64,000 bases of DNA from Olsenella_L kribbiana (lineage in GTDB: Bacteria > Actinomycetota > Coriobacteriia > Coriobacteriales > Atopobiaceae), in contig NZ_JAZGJP010000005.1 in NCBI RefSeq assembly GCF_036408795.1, forward strand, positions 1 through 64,000, given 5' to 3'. Under the pieces are notes generated by a model. That model was given only the letters and a program-made list of their open reading frames with translations. It was not told the origin of the DNA and did no database searches. A program made the position numbers and the translations under genes. Below, piece by piece: positions 1 to 8,520 of the stretch (positions are counted from its first letter, which is position 1; the number at the start of each line of letters is the position of its first letter).

Positions 1-208
1 TGCATGACCCTTCGCCATCTCGTCCCCCGATCCTCCGGATGCATCAGCCGTTCATCCATATGATGCAGCGGAGCGGCGACAGGAATTCCTGCGGTTATGC
101 CGGAGGTCCTCAGCCATTATCCGCTTTTCGGCTGGCACCCCATCATGGACTGCCACCGCTTTCAGCCGGGAGCTGCATTCCCGCCCATTGCTGCATAGAT
201 ACATCAAA

Positions 209-242
209 GGGAAGCTCCGGACCTTGCAATCCGGAGCTTCCC
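209..242 (-). terminator. Terminator of gdhA
   Basis: A 13-bp perfect stem (209-221 with 230-242, loop of 8) lies 26 bases after the gdhA stop and is followed on the minus strand by a short T-rich tract. The sequence from 1 to 208 shows no convincing gene. Confidence 0.75.
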
Positions 243-267
243 TCTTCAATGCAGCTGATTCCGAACG

Positions 268-1599
268 TTAGATGATGCCCTGGGACATCATTGCGTCAGC
301 AACCTTCAGGAAGCCAGCAATGTTGGCGCCGAAGACCAGATCGCCCTCGTGGCCATATTCCTTGGCAGCATCCCACGCAGCCTTGTAGATGGAATCCATG
401 ATGCCATGAAGCTTGTCGTCGACCTCGTCGAAGGTCCAGGACAGGTGCTCATGGTTCTGGGACATCTCGAGGCCAGAGGTTGCGACGCCGCCAGCATTGG
501 CAGCCTTGCCAGGAGCGAAGAAGACGCCATTCTGCTGGAGATAGAGCGTAGCATCGGTCGTCGTCGGCATGTTCGCACCCTCGACCACATAGCGGCAGCC
601 ATTCTCGGTCAGCTTGATGGCATCGTCGAGATCGAGCTCGTTCTGCGTGGCGCACGGAATTGCGATGTCGCACTTCTCGCCCCAAGGACGCTCTCCCTCA
701 TGGTAGACAGCGGAAGGACGTGCCTCGACATACTCCTTGATGCGGCCGCGGCGGACCTGCTTGATATCTACGAGGGTATCGAAGTCGATGCCATCAGGAT
801 CGTAGACATAGCCGTTGGAGTCAGAGACCGTGATGACCTTGGCACCGAGGCTCTCTGCCTTCTGGACAGCGTACTGAGCGACATTGCCGGCACCAGAGAC
901 AGCGACCGTCTTGCCCTTGATGGACTCGCCCTTCTGCTTGAGCATATTGAGCAGGAAGTAGACTGCACCATAGCCTGTAGCCTCAGGACGTGCAAGGGAG
1001 CCGCCATACGAGAGGCCCTTGCCGGTAAGGACAGACTGCCAGCTGTTCGTGATCTTCTTGTAGGCGCCGAACATGTAGCCGATCTCGCGGCCGCCGGTGC
1101 CGATGTCGCCTGCCGGGACATCTGTGTCAGGACCGACGTGGCGATAGAGCTCGAGCATGAAGGACTGGCAGAAGCGCATGACCTCGCGGTCAGACTTGCC
1201 CTTGGGATCGAAGTCAGAGCCGCCCTTTGCACCGCCCATAGGAAGCGTCGTGAGCGAGTTCTTGAAGACCTGCTCGAAGCCCAGGAACTTCAGGATAGAG
1301 AGGTTCACGGAAGGATGCAGGCGGATGCCGCCCTTGTAGGGCCCGATGGCAGAGTTGAACTGGATGCGATAGCCGCGGTTGACCTGGACCTTGCCCTCGT
1401 CGTCCACCCAGGGAACACGGAACATGACGATACGCTCAGGCTCTACCAGGCGCTCGAGCAGTCCCTCCTTCTCATACTCGGGATGGGCATCAAGTGCCGG
1501 CTGGAGGGTGAGGAGCACCTCGCGGGCCGCCTGGATGAATTCAGGCTGGTCTGCATAGCGCGACTCGAGATCCTTTACCACACGCTCAGAGTAGTTCAT
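268..1599 (-). CDS. gdhA: NADP-specific glutamate dehydrogenase
   Basis: Cytoplasmic enzyme for reversible reductive amination of 2-oxoglutarate to glutamate with NAD(P)H and ammonia. The 443-residue length is that of the hexameric bacterial family. The substrate-binding region with IGPYKGGIRLHP and the signature LPMGGAKGGSDFDPKG (about residues 118-133, containing the catalytic-site lysines) are intact, and a Rossmann glycine motif SGAGNVAQ follows near residue 234. The ATG is preceded by the strong ribosome site GGAAGGAAG. The gene stands alone between its own terminator and a divergent lipoprotein gene, so it is probably monocistronic. NADP preference is inferred from family membership, not proven by the sequence. 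Confidence 0.95.
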   Translation of the reverse strand: MNYSERVVKDLESRYADQPEFIQAAREVLLTLQPALDAHPEYEKEGLLERLVEPERIVMFRVPWVDDEGKVQVNRGYRIQFNSAIGPYKGGIRLHPSVNLSILKFLGFEQVFKNSLTTLPMGGAKGGSDFDPKGKSDREVMRFCQSFMLELYRHVGPDTDVPAGDIGTGGREIGYMFGAYKKITNSWQSVLTGKGLSYGGSLARPEATGYGAVYFLLNMLKQKGESIKGKTVAVSGAGNVAQYAVQKAESLGAKVITVSDSNGYVYDPDGIDFDTLVDIKQVRRGRIKEYVEARPSAVYHEGERPWGEKCDIAIPCATQNELDLDDAIKLTENGCRYVVEGANMPTTTDATLYLQQNGVFFAPGKAANAGGVATSGLEMSQNHEHLSWTFDEVDDKLHGIMDSIYKAAWDAAKEYGHEGDLVFGANIAGFLKVADAMMSQGII

Positions 1600-1886
1600 G
1601 AGCTTCCTTCCTATGCAGTTCGTTACAGGGAAAGTGCAGCAGAGTCTTCAAACCGCAAAGCTCTGAAAAGCAGATAAAAATATAATTGTTTGATAATAAG
1701 CATTTGAAATGGTGCGTATTTGGTAACGTCAGCTTCCATGTTTCGTAACATTCCGTTCACCTTGCAAAACTTTTGCAGGAATACCTGCCCGTTCGTGTAA
1801 TTACAGGTAATTCGCCGGAAACAAGGCATGTTAGGTACATAAGATGGCTATGGTTTTCATCAAACAGTCACTCCAGGGGAGGCGCG
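1600..1886. promoter_or_regulatory. Divergent promoter region of gdhA and lipoprotein
   Basis: The 287-bp gap is clearly A+T-richer than the genes beside it. On the minus strand a TTCAAA with an 18-base spacer to TATATT is a possible gdhA promoter. A perfect 10-bp palindrome TGTAATTACA lies at 1796-1805. No gene is seen. The promoter calls are tentative. Confidence 0.35.
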
Positions 1887-2693
1887 ATGCCAAAGCTTTC
1901 AACGAAGGTGCTGGTCCCGATTCTCGCCGCTGCATGCGCAGTTTCTGTCAGCGCCTGCAAGGCACAGACAACCAGCGAACAGGAAGCAGACCAGACCACC
2001 ACGACCAGCGAATCGGCTGAGCAGACCACTCGTCGCGTCGGCAAGGTAGGCGTCGGCTATGTGACCGTTCCTTCCGACTGGATCTCCCTTGCCACGAAGA
2101 GCGGTTCGGGCGACATCGAGTTCTGCGATATCACGGCCACCAAGATCATCACGATGAAGGTCATGGACTCGACCGACGTCGATATCGTGAACTCCAAGAA
2201 TGCCGAGAAGTCAGCCGCGACCTCGACCACGACAGGCTCCACGACGACCGAGAATGCCACGTCTGGCACTACGACGCAGAACGGCACCTCCGAGAGCTCC
2301 TCCACTGCCAAGACAGAGGAGAGCAGCAATTCTTCCACGAACAGCGGCACTTCCTCGACAGGAACGAATTCCTCTTCGACCAGCACCACAGACAAGTCCT
2401 CGACCTCGTCTTCGAGCACGGAAAGCGAGACCGTGACGATCGACGATGCTATCAAGGCCATCATCTATCACGCGAAGGAATACGACGTGACGGATGACAA
2501 CATCCAGCAGGAGCAGACGACGCTTGCCAACCGCGAGGCCACGAAGCTTACGATCACCTACGGCGATGGCACAAGGGTCATCTGCTGGATGCTCACCGAT
2601 GACTCCGGCAATGTCCGCTATGTCGCAGCCGAAGCTCCGTCCGAGTCTGTGGACGAAGTTGCAGCAATTGTCGAGAGCACCTACTCCTTCTAG
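1887..2693 (+). CDS. Ser/Thr-rich secreted lipoprotein, function unknown
   Basis: A 268-residue predicted lipoprotein. The signal peptide begins MPKLSTKVLVP, has an alanine-rich hydrophobic core and ends with the lipobox VSAC, so Cys24 would be lipidated. After a short globular piece (about residues 45-105) comes a low-complexity linker of Ser, Thr, Gly, Glu and Asn (about 110-185), then a C-terminal globular part (about 185-268). The layout suggests a surface protein standing off the membrane on a flexible stalk. I chose the ATG at 1887 because AGGGGAGG precedes it by four bases and the signal peptide starts there; a longer reading from 1773 has no ribosome site. I do not recognise the family. 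Confidence 0.8.
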   Translation: MPKLSTKVLVPILAAACAVSVSACKAQTTSEQEADQTTTTSESAEQTTRRVGKVGVGYVTVPSDWISLATKSGSGDIEFCDITATKIITMKVMDSTDVDIVNSKNAEKSAATSTTTGSTTTENATSGTTTQNGTSESSSTAKTEESSNSSTNSGTSSTGTNSSSTSTTDKSSTSSSSTESETVTIDDAIKAIIYHAKEYDVTDDNIQQEQTTLANREATKLTITYGDGTRVICWMLTDDSGNVRYVAAEAPSESVDEVAAIVESTYSF

Positions 2694-2700
2694 TTTTTCG

Positions 2701-2729
2701 TTGCCATCCGGCGCCCGCTCACGTATACT
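2701..2729 (+). promoter_or_regulatory. Promoter of tRNA-Pro/tRNA-Gly
   Basis: TTGCCA (2701-2706) and TATACT (2724-2729) are separated by exactly 17 bases, and the first tRNA begins 13 bases after the -10 box. Confidence 0.75.
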
Positions 2730-2742
2730 AAACAACGCGCTT

Positions 2743-2819
2743 CGGGGCGTAGCGCAGCTTGGTAGCGCATCTGCTTTGGGAGCAGAGGGTCGCTGGTTCG
2801 AATCCAGTCGCCCCGACCA
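2743..2819 (+). tRNA. tRNA-Pro (TGG)
   Basis: The cloverleaf is complete: acceptor CGGGGCG pairs with CGCCCCG, the anticodon loop TTTGGGA gives anticodon TGG, the T-arm has GGTTCGAATCC, and CCA is encoded. Confidence 0.95.
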
Positions 2820-2825
2820 CGAAAT

Positions 2826-2901
2826 GCGGCGGTAGTTCAATTGGTAGAGCGTCAGCCTTCCAAGCTGATTGTTGCGGGTTCGAGTCCCGTCCGCCGCTCC
2901 A
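2826..2901 (+). tRNA. tRNA-Gly (TCC)
   Basis: Acceptor GCGGCGG pairs with CCGCCGC, the anticodon loop CTTCCAA gives TCC, the T-arm has GGTTCGAGTCC, and CCA is encoded. It lies six bases after tRNA-Pro and is probably co-transcribed with it. Confidence 0.95.
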
Positions 2902-2910
2902 TGAGAGACC

Positions 2911-2948
2911 AGCAGGCCACGGCACACGCTGTGGCCTGCTTCTTTATT
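2911..2948 (+). terminator. Terminator of the tRNA-Pro/Gly unit
   Basis: AGCAGGCCAC pairs with GTGGCCTGCT around a ten-base loop, followed by TTCTTTATT. From here to 3227 I see no gene. Confidence 0.8.
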
Positions 2949-3227
2949 GCTCTGTGACCCCTCGACAGATGATGCAGCGAGAATTCCCTTTGATTTGCCA
3001 TCCGCCATGCAGACTGCCCTTTACGCATCACCGAGCCAGCGAGTTCGATGCCTGACTCCCCTCTCCCACGCTGTCGATCTGTCGGCATCTGTCCTCTCCT
3101 TATGCATGGAGCAGGACAAAACACCAGCACTGAGCTGAAAGACTTGCATAGCCATGCACCTTTGTCCCAGAATATGCCCACTGGCCGATTGATAGCACCG
3201 TACATGCAATTGACACCTTGACGGTCT

Positions 3228-3241
3228 ATACCAGCTGGTAT
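3228..3241. promoter_or_regulatory. Perfect 14-bp palindrome, putative operator
   Basis: ATACCAGCTGGTAT is its own reverse complement. It lies 37 bases before the oxidoreductase start, just downstream of TTGACA (3210-3215) and overlapping the likely promoter. The symmetry and the GGTAT half-sites resemble GntR-type operators, but no regulator gene is adjacent. The role is inferred. Confidence 0.45.
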
Positions 3242-3277
3242 GTATGGAAGTGGTATCAGGAGAAAGGGGCAGCACAG

Positions 3278-4237
3278 ATGGACGCACCTATTCGCTGGGG
3301 CATCTTGGGCTGCGGCAGGATTGCCAGACGCTTCTATGCAAGCCTCAAAGGCTCTGAGCATGGGCTGGCCTATGCAGTCGCTGGAAGGGATTCGGACAAG
3401 GCAGAAGCCTTTGCTCAAGAATGCCCGGTCGCTGTGGTCTATGACAGCCTGGGTGCCCTTCTCGAGGATCCGAACGTCGAAGCAATCTATATCGCTCTCC
3501 CCCATGCCCTGCATGCCGACTGGTCCATCAAGGCACTCCGTGCCGGCAAGGCCGTGCTCTGCGAGAAGCCTGCCGTGCTTACAGCCCAGGAAATGCATGG
3601 TGTCATCGCTTGTGCCCACAGCACGAACAGGCTCTACATGGAGGCCATGAAGACCCGCTTCGTGCCGCTCCATGCCCGCCTCATGAAGCTCCTCGATGAA
3701 GGTGACCTTGGACGGATCCAGTTCGTCGAAGCATCGCAGTGCTACCTGTTCCCCGACGATATCACGGGCTATTTCATCGACCCGGTTCAGGGTGGCTGCC
3801 TTTACGACGAAGGCATCTACTGCGTAAGCTGGCTCGATGAGCTACTTCCCGGCAAGGTGCAGATCGACCGCACGAATGCCCTGTTCCTGCGCGGTGTGGA
3901 CTGGTATGACAATGTCCAGCTGAGCATAGGCTCGGTTCCGGTGCAGCTTGAGATTGCAGCAGACCGTGGTCCCAAGAGCACGCTCCACATCGAGTGCGAG
4001 TGGGGCTCTGTCGATGTGCCGACGCTTCACAGGCCCCAGACGGCCACGATCCATCGCTTCGGCCAGCCTGACCAGACGCTGAGCGCTCCCTATGCGCGCG
4101 ACGACTTTTCAGGACAGATCGAGCATTTCCAGAATCTTCTCCTTGCCGGCAAGCATGAGAGCTCCATCATGCCGCTTGCAGCATCTCTTCGCTGCGCCGA
4201 GATCATCGACGCAATACGTGCCTCCTGGCAGCGCTGA
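3278..4237 (+). CDS. Gfo/Idh/MocA-family oxidoreductase
   Basis: A 319-residue NAD(P)-dependent oxidoreductase of the Gfo/Idh/MocA family, acting on sugars, inositols or dihydrodiols. The N-terminal Rossmann motif WGILGCGRIARRF (about residues 7-19) and the conserved CEKPAVLTAQE (lysine near residue 92) are both present. MEAMKTRFVP resembles the dihydrodiol dehydrogenase/GFO subgroup. The C-terminal half is the usual alpha/beta substrate domain. I chose the ATG at 3278 because AGGAGAAAGGGG precedes it; an earlier start at 3218 would run through the palindrome. The next gene starts three bases after the stop, so the two are translationally coupled. The substrate cannot be told from sequence. 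Confidence 0.85.
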   Translation: MDAPIRWGILGCGRIARRFYASLKGSEHGLAYAVAGRDSDKAEAFAQECPVAVVYDSLGALLEDPNVEAIYIALPHALHADWSIKALRAGKAVLCEKPAVLTAQEMHGVIACAHSTNRLYMEAMKTRFVPLHARLMKLLDEGDLGRIQFVEASQCYLFPDDITGYFIDPVQGGCLYDEGIYCVSWLDELLPGKVQIDRTNALFLRGVDWYDNVQLSIGSVPVQLEIAADRGPKSTLHIECEWGSVDVPTLHRPQTATIHRFGQPDQTLSAPYARDDFSGQIEHFQNLLLAGKHESSIMPLAASLRCAEIIDAIRASWQR

Positions 4238-4240
4238 GCC

Positions 4241-5152
4241 ATGCAACAGACACTAGGACGTACGCTCCTCATTGCCAATCCGGTATCCAGAAGCGGCATG
4301 GGCAAGGCTGGTGCCACAGCTATCGAGCGAAGGCTCAGAGAGCTGCCTGAGCAAGTCCCCACCTTCGATGTCTATCTGACAACTGGCCCAGGCGATGCTG
4401 TGCACATCGCTGCCAATGCGCAGGGCTACGATACTGTGCTCGTCCTCGGCGGAGACGGCGTCATCCACGAGGCAGCCAACGGCCTCATGCAGATACCGAA
4501 AGCATCCCGCCCCACATTGGGGCCCATCCCCTTGGGCTCTGGCAATGACTATGCAAGGACACTCCATATCACGAGAAACAAGCCCGAGAAGGCTCTGGAA
4601 GAGCTTCTGGACGGCAGAAAGATTGCAGCCGACCTCGGGCTCGTGAACGGCGTCTACTTTGTCCAGACGCTCTCCTTCGGCCTTGATGCTGCTATCGCCC
4701 TCGATACGATGAACCACCGCTCGACAGGGCGTGGCGCCCATCTCTTTGCGGACTCCGGCTTCAAGATCTTCTCCTCTGCCAAGCAGGGCTATGCCTTCAA
4801 GGCAGAGATTGACGGTGTCCCGGCTGCGGGCAACGAAGCCGTCTTCGCCGTGCAGGTAGGTCCTACCTACGGCGGAGGATTCAGGGTATGCCCCAAGGCA
4901 GTGGTCGACGATGGGAAGCTTGATGTCTGCTATTCAAAGACGCTTCCTGCCGTACCGGTGACCTTGGGCATCTTCTGCCTCGCCCGCTTCGGCCTCCATA
5001 CGCACTCAAAGCATCTCTTCTTCGCCCAGCCGAAGCACATCACGATCGACTTCGAGAGTGCTCCTCCCTGCCAGGTAGATGGAGAGAGGCTCGAAGGCAC
5101 CCACTTCGATATCTCTATCTGCCCAGGAGCCCTTGAAGTGCTCATCCCTTAG
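4241..5152 (+). CDS. Diacylglycerol kinase-like lipid kinase (DagK/YegS family)
   Basis: A 303-residue ATP-dependent lipid kinase homologue; family members phosphorylate diacylglycerol or related lipids at the membrane. Seen directly: the N-terminal IANPVSRSGMGK loop (about residues 10-21), the nucleotide-binding LGGDGVIHEAANGL (about 69-82) and PLGSGNDYART (about 97-107). The C-terminal lobe carries TYGGGFRVCPKAVVDDGKLD, typical of DgkB/YegS proteins. It starts three bases after the oxidoreductase stop with no separate promoter space. Whether it makes phosphatidic acid or acts on another lipid is not decidable here. Confidence 0.88.
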   Translation: MQQTLGRTLLIANPVSRSGMGKAGATAIERRLRELPEQVPTFDVYLTTGPGDAVHIAANAQGYDTVLVLGGDGVIHEAANGLMQIPKASRPTLGPIPLGSGNDYARTLHITRNKPEKALEELLDGRKIAADLGLVNGVYFVQTLSFGLDAAIALDTMNHRSTGRGAHLFADSGFKIFSSAKQGYAFKAEIDGVPAAGNEAVFAVQVGPTYGGGFRVCPKAVVDDGKLDVCYSKTLPAVPVTLGIFCLARFGLHTHSKHLFFAQPKHITIDFESAPPCQVDGERLEGTHFDISICPGALEVLIP

Positions 5153-5177
5153 CATCGCAGCCACTATATCCAAAGAA

Positions 5178-5212
5178 GAAGGGCGCCCATCGCTGGACGC
5201 CCTTCCTTATTC
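5178..5212. terminator. Bidirectional terminator
   Basis: GAAGGGCG pairs with CGCCCTTC (5178-5185 and 5198-5205), with T-rich flanks on both sides. It separates the rightward lipid kinase gene from the leftward ptsI gene. Confidence 0.75.
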
Positions 5213-5227
5213 TCTATGAGCCTTGAG

Positions 5228-6931
5228 CTACTTGACAGCAGCCTGGAGCATGGCGCGAACCTCGTTAGAGGTCTCGAGCTTCATGACCTTCTCAGTCAGA
5301 GCGTCAGCCTCTTCCTTCGTCCACTCGGAGATGATCTTGCGGGTGCGGAGGACAGAGCCAGCGGAGACGGAGAACTCGTTCAGGCCGAAGGACAGGAGCA
5401 CCGGCACCATCAGAGGATCGGCTGCGACCTCGCCGCACATGCCGACCATGATGCCAGCCTTGTTGCCCTCTTCGATGATGCGCTTGAGGGAGCGCAGCAC
5501 CGACGGCTGATAGACGTTGTAGAGATAGGCGACACGGTCGTTGCCGCGGTCTGCGCACATCGTGTAGCCGATGAGGTCGTTCGTGCCGATGGAGAAGAAG
5601 TCGCACTCCTTGGCAAGGAGGTCAGCGATGAGGGAAGCAGACGGCGTCTCGATCATGGTGCCGACCTGGATGTCCTTGTTGTAGGAGATGCCCTCGGCGT
5701 CGAGCTCCTTCTTGCAGACCTCGATGAGTGCCTTTGCCTGACGGACCTCGTCGAGCGTCGTGACGAGCGGCAGCATGATCTTGATGTCGCCGAAAGCAGA
5801 AGCACGGAGAAGAGCCCTGAGCTGGACCTTGTACTGCTCCGGGTTGTTCAGGCAGTAGCGGACAGCACGGAAGCCCATGAACGGGTTTTCTTCCTTCTGC
5901 ATGTTGAGATACGGAATCTCCTTGTCGCCACCCACATCGAGCGTACGGATGATGACCTGCTTGCCCTTCATGGCAAGAGCGACCTTCTGGTAGGCCTGGA
6001 ACTGCTCCTCCTCGGAAGGAAGCTCCTGAGCATCCATGAACAGGAACTCGGAGCGGAAGAGGCCGATGCCCTCTGCGTCATGCTCGATAGCAGATGCAGC
6101 GTCAGACGGGTTGCCGATGTTGGCAACGAGCATCACAGACTCGCCGTCAGCGGTGACCGTCGGCTTGCCGCGGAAGGCCTCGAGTGCCTGCTTCTCCTCT
6201 GCAAGCTTCTTTGCCGTTGCACGGAAGCCCTCGAGCTCGTCAGCAGAAGGATCGACGTAGACAACGCCCTTGTTGCCATCGACGACGCACATATCGCCGG
6301 TCTTGATGTTCGTCGTAGCATCTGGCACGGAGAGGACAGCAGGAATCTCGAGCTGGCGTGCGATGATGGCTGAGTGGGACGTACGGCCACCGGTCTCGGT
6401 GACAATGCCGACGATGTTCTTCTTGTCGATGTCAGCCGTCATGGAAGGCGTGAGCTCGTGCACGACGACGACAGAGTTCTCGGGAAGGACAGCCAGATTC
6501 ACAAGCTCCTTGCCGAGGAGGTCAGCCAGAAGACCGGTCCTGACGTCGGCAACGTCTGCTGCACGCTCACGGAAGAGCTCGTCCTCCATGTTTGCGAACA
6601 TGTTGTAGTACATGTCATAGGCATTCTGCACAGCCTGCTCAGCGCACATACCATCGTCGATGGAGCTGTTGACCATATCGACGATGCCCTCATCCTCGGC
6701 GAACTCGATGTGGGCCTGCATGATTGCAGCCGTCTCCTCGCCGACGGTCTCCTTCATGCGATCGATCTGAGCCTGCGTCTGGGCAACGAACTTGTCGCGG
6801 GCTGAGACGTAGCGCTGCTTCTCGGCGTCAGCGTCCTCAGGGCTATGCGGCGTGAAAGAAAGATCGGGCTCCACAGCAACGCGTGCAACGCCGATACCGA
6901 TGCCCTCAGATGCGTTAACTCCCTCGTACAT
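5228..6931 (-). CDS. ptsI: PTS Enzyme I (phosphoenolpyruvate-protein phosphotransferase)
   Basis: The first phosphotransfer protein of the sugar PTS: it autophosphorylates on histidine from phosphoenolpyruvate and passes the phosphate to HPr. The 567-residue length is normal. Visible landmarks are GGRTSHSAIIARQLEIP (active-site His near residue 184), the PEP-site signature in SIGTNDLIGYTMCADRGND (about 446-465) and MCGEVAADP (about 497-505). AATGGAGGAAAC precedes the ATG. It is the last gene of a leftward operon behind EIIA and the kinase. HPr and the EIIBC permease are not in this window, so they must be encoded elsewhere. Confidence 0.96.
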   Translation of the reverse strand: MYEGVNASEGIGIGVARVAVEPDLSFTPHSPEDADAEKQRYVSARDKFVAQTQAQIDRMKETVGEETAAIMQAHIEFAEDEGIVDMVNSSIDDGMCAEQAVQNAYDMYYNMFANMEDELFRERAADVADVRTGLLADLLGKELVNLAVLPENSVVVVHELTPSMTADIDKKNIVGIVTETGGRTSHSAIIARQLEIPAVLSVPDATTNIKTGDMCVVDGNKGVVYVDPSADELEGFRATAKKLAEEKQALEAFRGKPTVTADGESVMLVANIGNPSDAASAIEHDAEGIGLFRSEFLFMDAQELPSEEEQFQAYQKVALAMKGKQVIIRTLDVGGDKEIPYLNMQKEENPFMGFRAVRYCLNNPEQYKVQLRALLRASAFGDIKIMLPLVTTLDEVRQAKALIEVCKKELDAEGISYNKDIQVGTMIETPSASLIADLLAKECDFFSIGTNDLIGYTMCADRGNDRVAYLYNVYQPSVLRSLKRIIEEGNKAGIMVGMCGEVAADPLMVPVLLSFGLNEFSVSAGSVLRTRKIISEWTKEEADALTEKVMKLETSNEVRAMLQAAVK

Positions 6932-6948
6932 GTTTCCTCCATTCGGAA

Positions 6949-6970
6949 GCAGCGGGCATCCGCCCGCTGC
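6949..6970 (-). other. Hairpin directly upstream of the ptsI ribosome site
   Basis: GCAGCGGGC pairs perfectly with GCCCGCTGC around a four-base loop, ending some ten bases before the ptsI Shine-Dalgarno. It could shape translation or mRNA processing; no function is proven. Confidence 0.5.
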
Positions 6971-7008
6971 AACTCCCCCATAGCGTCACCCCGAAGGGTG
7001 CAAGACAA

Positions 7009-7036
7009 GAGCTGCGGTGTCCCCACACCGCAGCTC
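7009..7036 (-). other. Strong intergenic hairpin between fruK and ptsI
   Basis: GAGCTGCGGTGT pairs perfectly with ACACCGCAGCTC around a CCCC loop, 14 bases past the kinase stop. The following minus-strand tract is only weakly T-rich, so it may act as a partial terminator or as an mRNA 3'-end stabiliser. Confidence 0.6.
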
Positions 7037-7049
7037 GCAATCTCCGGAA

Positions 7050-7988
7050 TTAGGCTTCGCCGTCGGCGACCATCTTGTCCAGGCGGGCAACGATGCGGTC
7101 GATAGTGGAGCGCTTTGCAATGCCCTTGCTTGCTGCCGTTGCAGTGCCGCAGGCGCTGGAGAACAGCAGAGCACGGTCATAGTCGTGCGTCTTGTCATAC
7201 GTGGCCAGGAAGCCTGCGACCATGGAGTCGCCAGCACCGGTGGCGTTGACAAGCTTGATCTTTGCGCAAGGAGCGACATGCTCCTCGCCATTCTCATCCA
7301 CGAGGGCTGCACCATGGCTGCCGCAGGAGACGAGGACATTCTGTGCACCCATCTCATGAAGCTTGTGGGCAAGCGGCATGACCTCGGCAGGAGTCTCAGG
7401 AAGCGGCTTCATGCCAAAGATGCGGCCAACCTCATGGTTGTTCGGCTTGATGAGGAAGGGCTTCGACTTCAGTGCGTTCGTGAGAAGCTCGCCCGGAGCA
7501 TCGACGACAAAGCGGATGCCACGGCCTGCAAGACGCTCCATGATGATCATGTACATATCGCGCGGCAGGGATGCCGGAATCGAGCCGGTAAGGACGATCG
7601 TGTCGCCCTCGCCGAGGTAGTCGATGCGGTCAAGCAGCTCGTCGACCTTGGACTGCGGAATCTTCGGACCCATGCCATTGACCATGGTCATGACAATGCC
7701 ATTGAGCTTGACGTTGATGCGCGTATTGCCCTTGTCCAGACGGACAAAGTTGCAGCTGACACCCTTTTCCTGGAGCCTCTTGATCAGGTAGTCGCCCGTA
7801 AAGCCGGCAGCAATGCCGAGAGCGACGTTGGGGGTATCGAGCTCATTGAGCAGGCAGCAGATGTTGATGCCATTGCCGCCTACATGAATCTCCTCCTGCT
7901 TGGATCTATTAGTGAAGCCCATGTCGAGAGACAGAGGGTACATCACGTAGTCGATTGCAGGATTGAGGGTAACGGTATAAATCACCAC
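7050..7988 (-). CDS. fruK: 1-phosphofructokinase family sugar kinase (PfkB)
   Basis: A 312-residue PfkB-fold kinase. The N-terminus MVIYTVTLNPAIDYVM is the FruK/LacC type, TGSIP (near residue 130) is conserved, and NATGAGDSMVAGFLATYD (about residues 247-264) is the PfkB signature 2 with the catalytic aspartate. In a PTS operon with a fructose-type EIIA it most likely turns fructose-1-phosphate into fructose-1,6-bisphosphate; tagatose-6-phosphate kinase is the alternative within the same branch. AAAGGAGCC precedes the ATG. Strong hairpins sit in the gaps on both sides. Confidence 0.88.
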   Translation of the reverse strand: MVIYTVTLNPAIDYVMYPLSLDMGFTNRSKQEEIHVGGNGINICCLLNELDTPNVALGIAAGFTGDYLIKRLQEKGVSCNFVRLDKGNTRINVKLNGIVMTMVNGMGPKIPQSKVDELLDRIDYLGEGDTIVLTGSIPASLPRDMYMIIMERLAGRGIRFVVDAPGELLTNALKSKPFLIKPNNHEVGRIFGMKPLPETPAEVMPLAHKLHEMGAQNVLVSCGSHGAALVDENGEEHVAPCAKIKLVNATGAGDSMVAGFLATYDKTHDYDRALLFSSACGTATAASKGIAKRSTIDRIVARLDKMVADGEA

Positions 7989-8018
7989 AGGCTCCTTTCG
8001 CCTTTGCCATCAAAAGAT

Positions 8019-8051
8019 GGCAGACGGCTTCCCCCCAAGACCGTCTGCCCA
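8019..8051 (-). other. Intergenic hairpin between EIIA and fruK
   Basis: GGCAGACGG (8020-8028) pairs with CCGTCTGCC (8041-8049). It lies between the EIIA stop and the fruK ribosome site, the same layout as at 7009-7036. Confidence 0.55.
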
Positions 8052-8067
8052 TTTCCTATAAAGGAAA

Positions 8068-8520
8068 CTACTTGACCGCGTCTGCGATCACGGAAGCGAT
8101 GGCTGCAGGATCGTCGGACTCTGCGATGCGCTTGCGAGCGTCCTCATGCATGAGCATGCTGGAGACCTTTGCAAGGACGAGAAGGTGCGTGGTGCCAGCC
8201 TCTGCGCCCGGCATAAGAAGGCCGATAGCGGTGGTCACAGGGACATCATCCGTGGACTTCCAAGCGACGTCATTTGCGAGCTTTGCGACAAGGATACCCG
8301 GCTTCTTGATTGCATCGTCCTTTGCGTGCGGGATAGCAAAGCCATCAGCCATGCCGGTGGAGCCGAGCTCCTCACGGTGCTTGAAGGAAGCGAGGACAGC
8401 GTCCTTGTCGTCGGCATAGCCAAGCTCGACTGCCTTGCTAGACAGGAACTCAAGCACGTCGTCGACGCTCTTAGCTTCGACATTCAGGAAAACATTGGTG
8501 GATGCGATCATTTCACTCAT
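8068..8520 (-). CDS. PTS fructose-type EIIA domain protein
   Basis: A free-standing EIIA of the fructose/mannitol family, 150 residues. It receives phosphate from HPr on the histidine in GFAIPHAK (His65) and passes it to an EIIB. The first residues SEMIASTNVFLNVEAKSVDD are typical. I start it at 8520 because AAAGGAATCT stands just before that ATG; an upstream reading to 8613 lacks a ribosome site. It is the first gene of the EIIA-fruK-ptsI operon. Its 3' end, coding RIAESDDPAA, is nearly identical to the oldest intact CRISPR spacer of the array at 10.4 kb (see findings). Confidence 0.88.
   Translation of the reverse strand: MSEMIASTNVFLNVEAKSVDDVLEFLSSKAVELGYADDKDAVLASFKHREELGSTGMADGFAIPHAKDDAIKKPGILVAKLANDVAWKSTDDVPVTTAIGLLMPGAEAGTTHLLVLAKVSSMLMHEDARKRIAESDDPAAIASVIADAVK

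Noticed and set aside
349..1677. A 442-codon plus-strand open frame opposite gdhA
   Set aside because: Shadow of gdhA, which has the catalytic motifs and the ribosome site.
1796..1805. Palindrome TGTAATTACA upstream of the lipoprotein gene as an operator
   Set aside because: Ten A+T-rich bases of symmetry are expected by chance in such a gap; no second copy was seen.
2211..3008. A minus-strand frame containing peptides such as GRLDSNQRPSAPKA
   Set aside because: These are well-known false translations of tRNA genes (here tRNA-Pro and tRNA-Gly).
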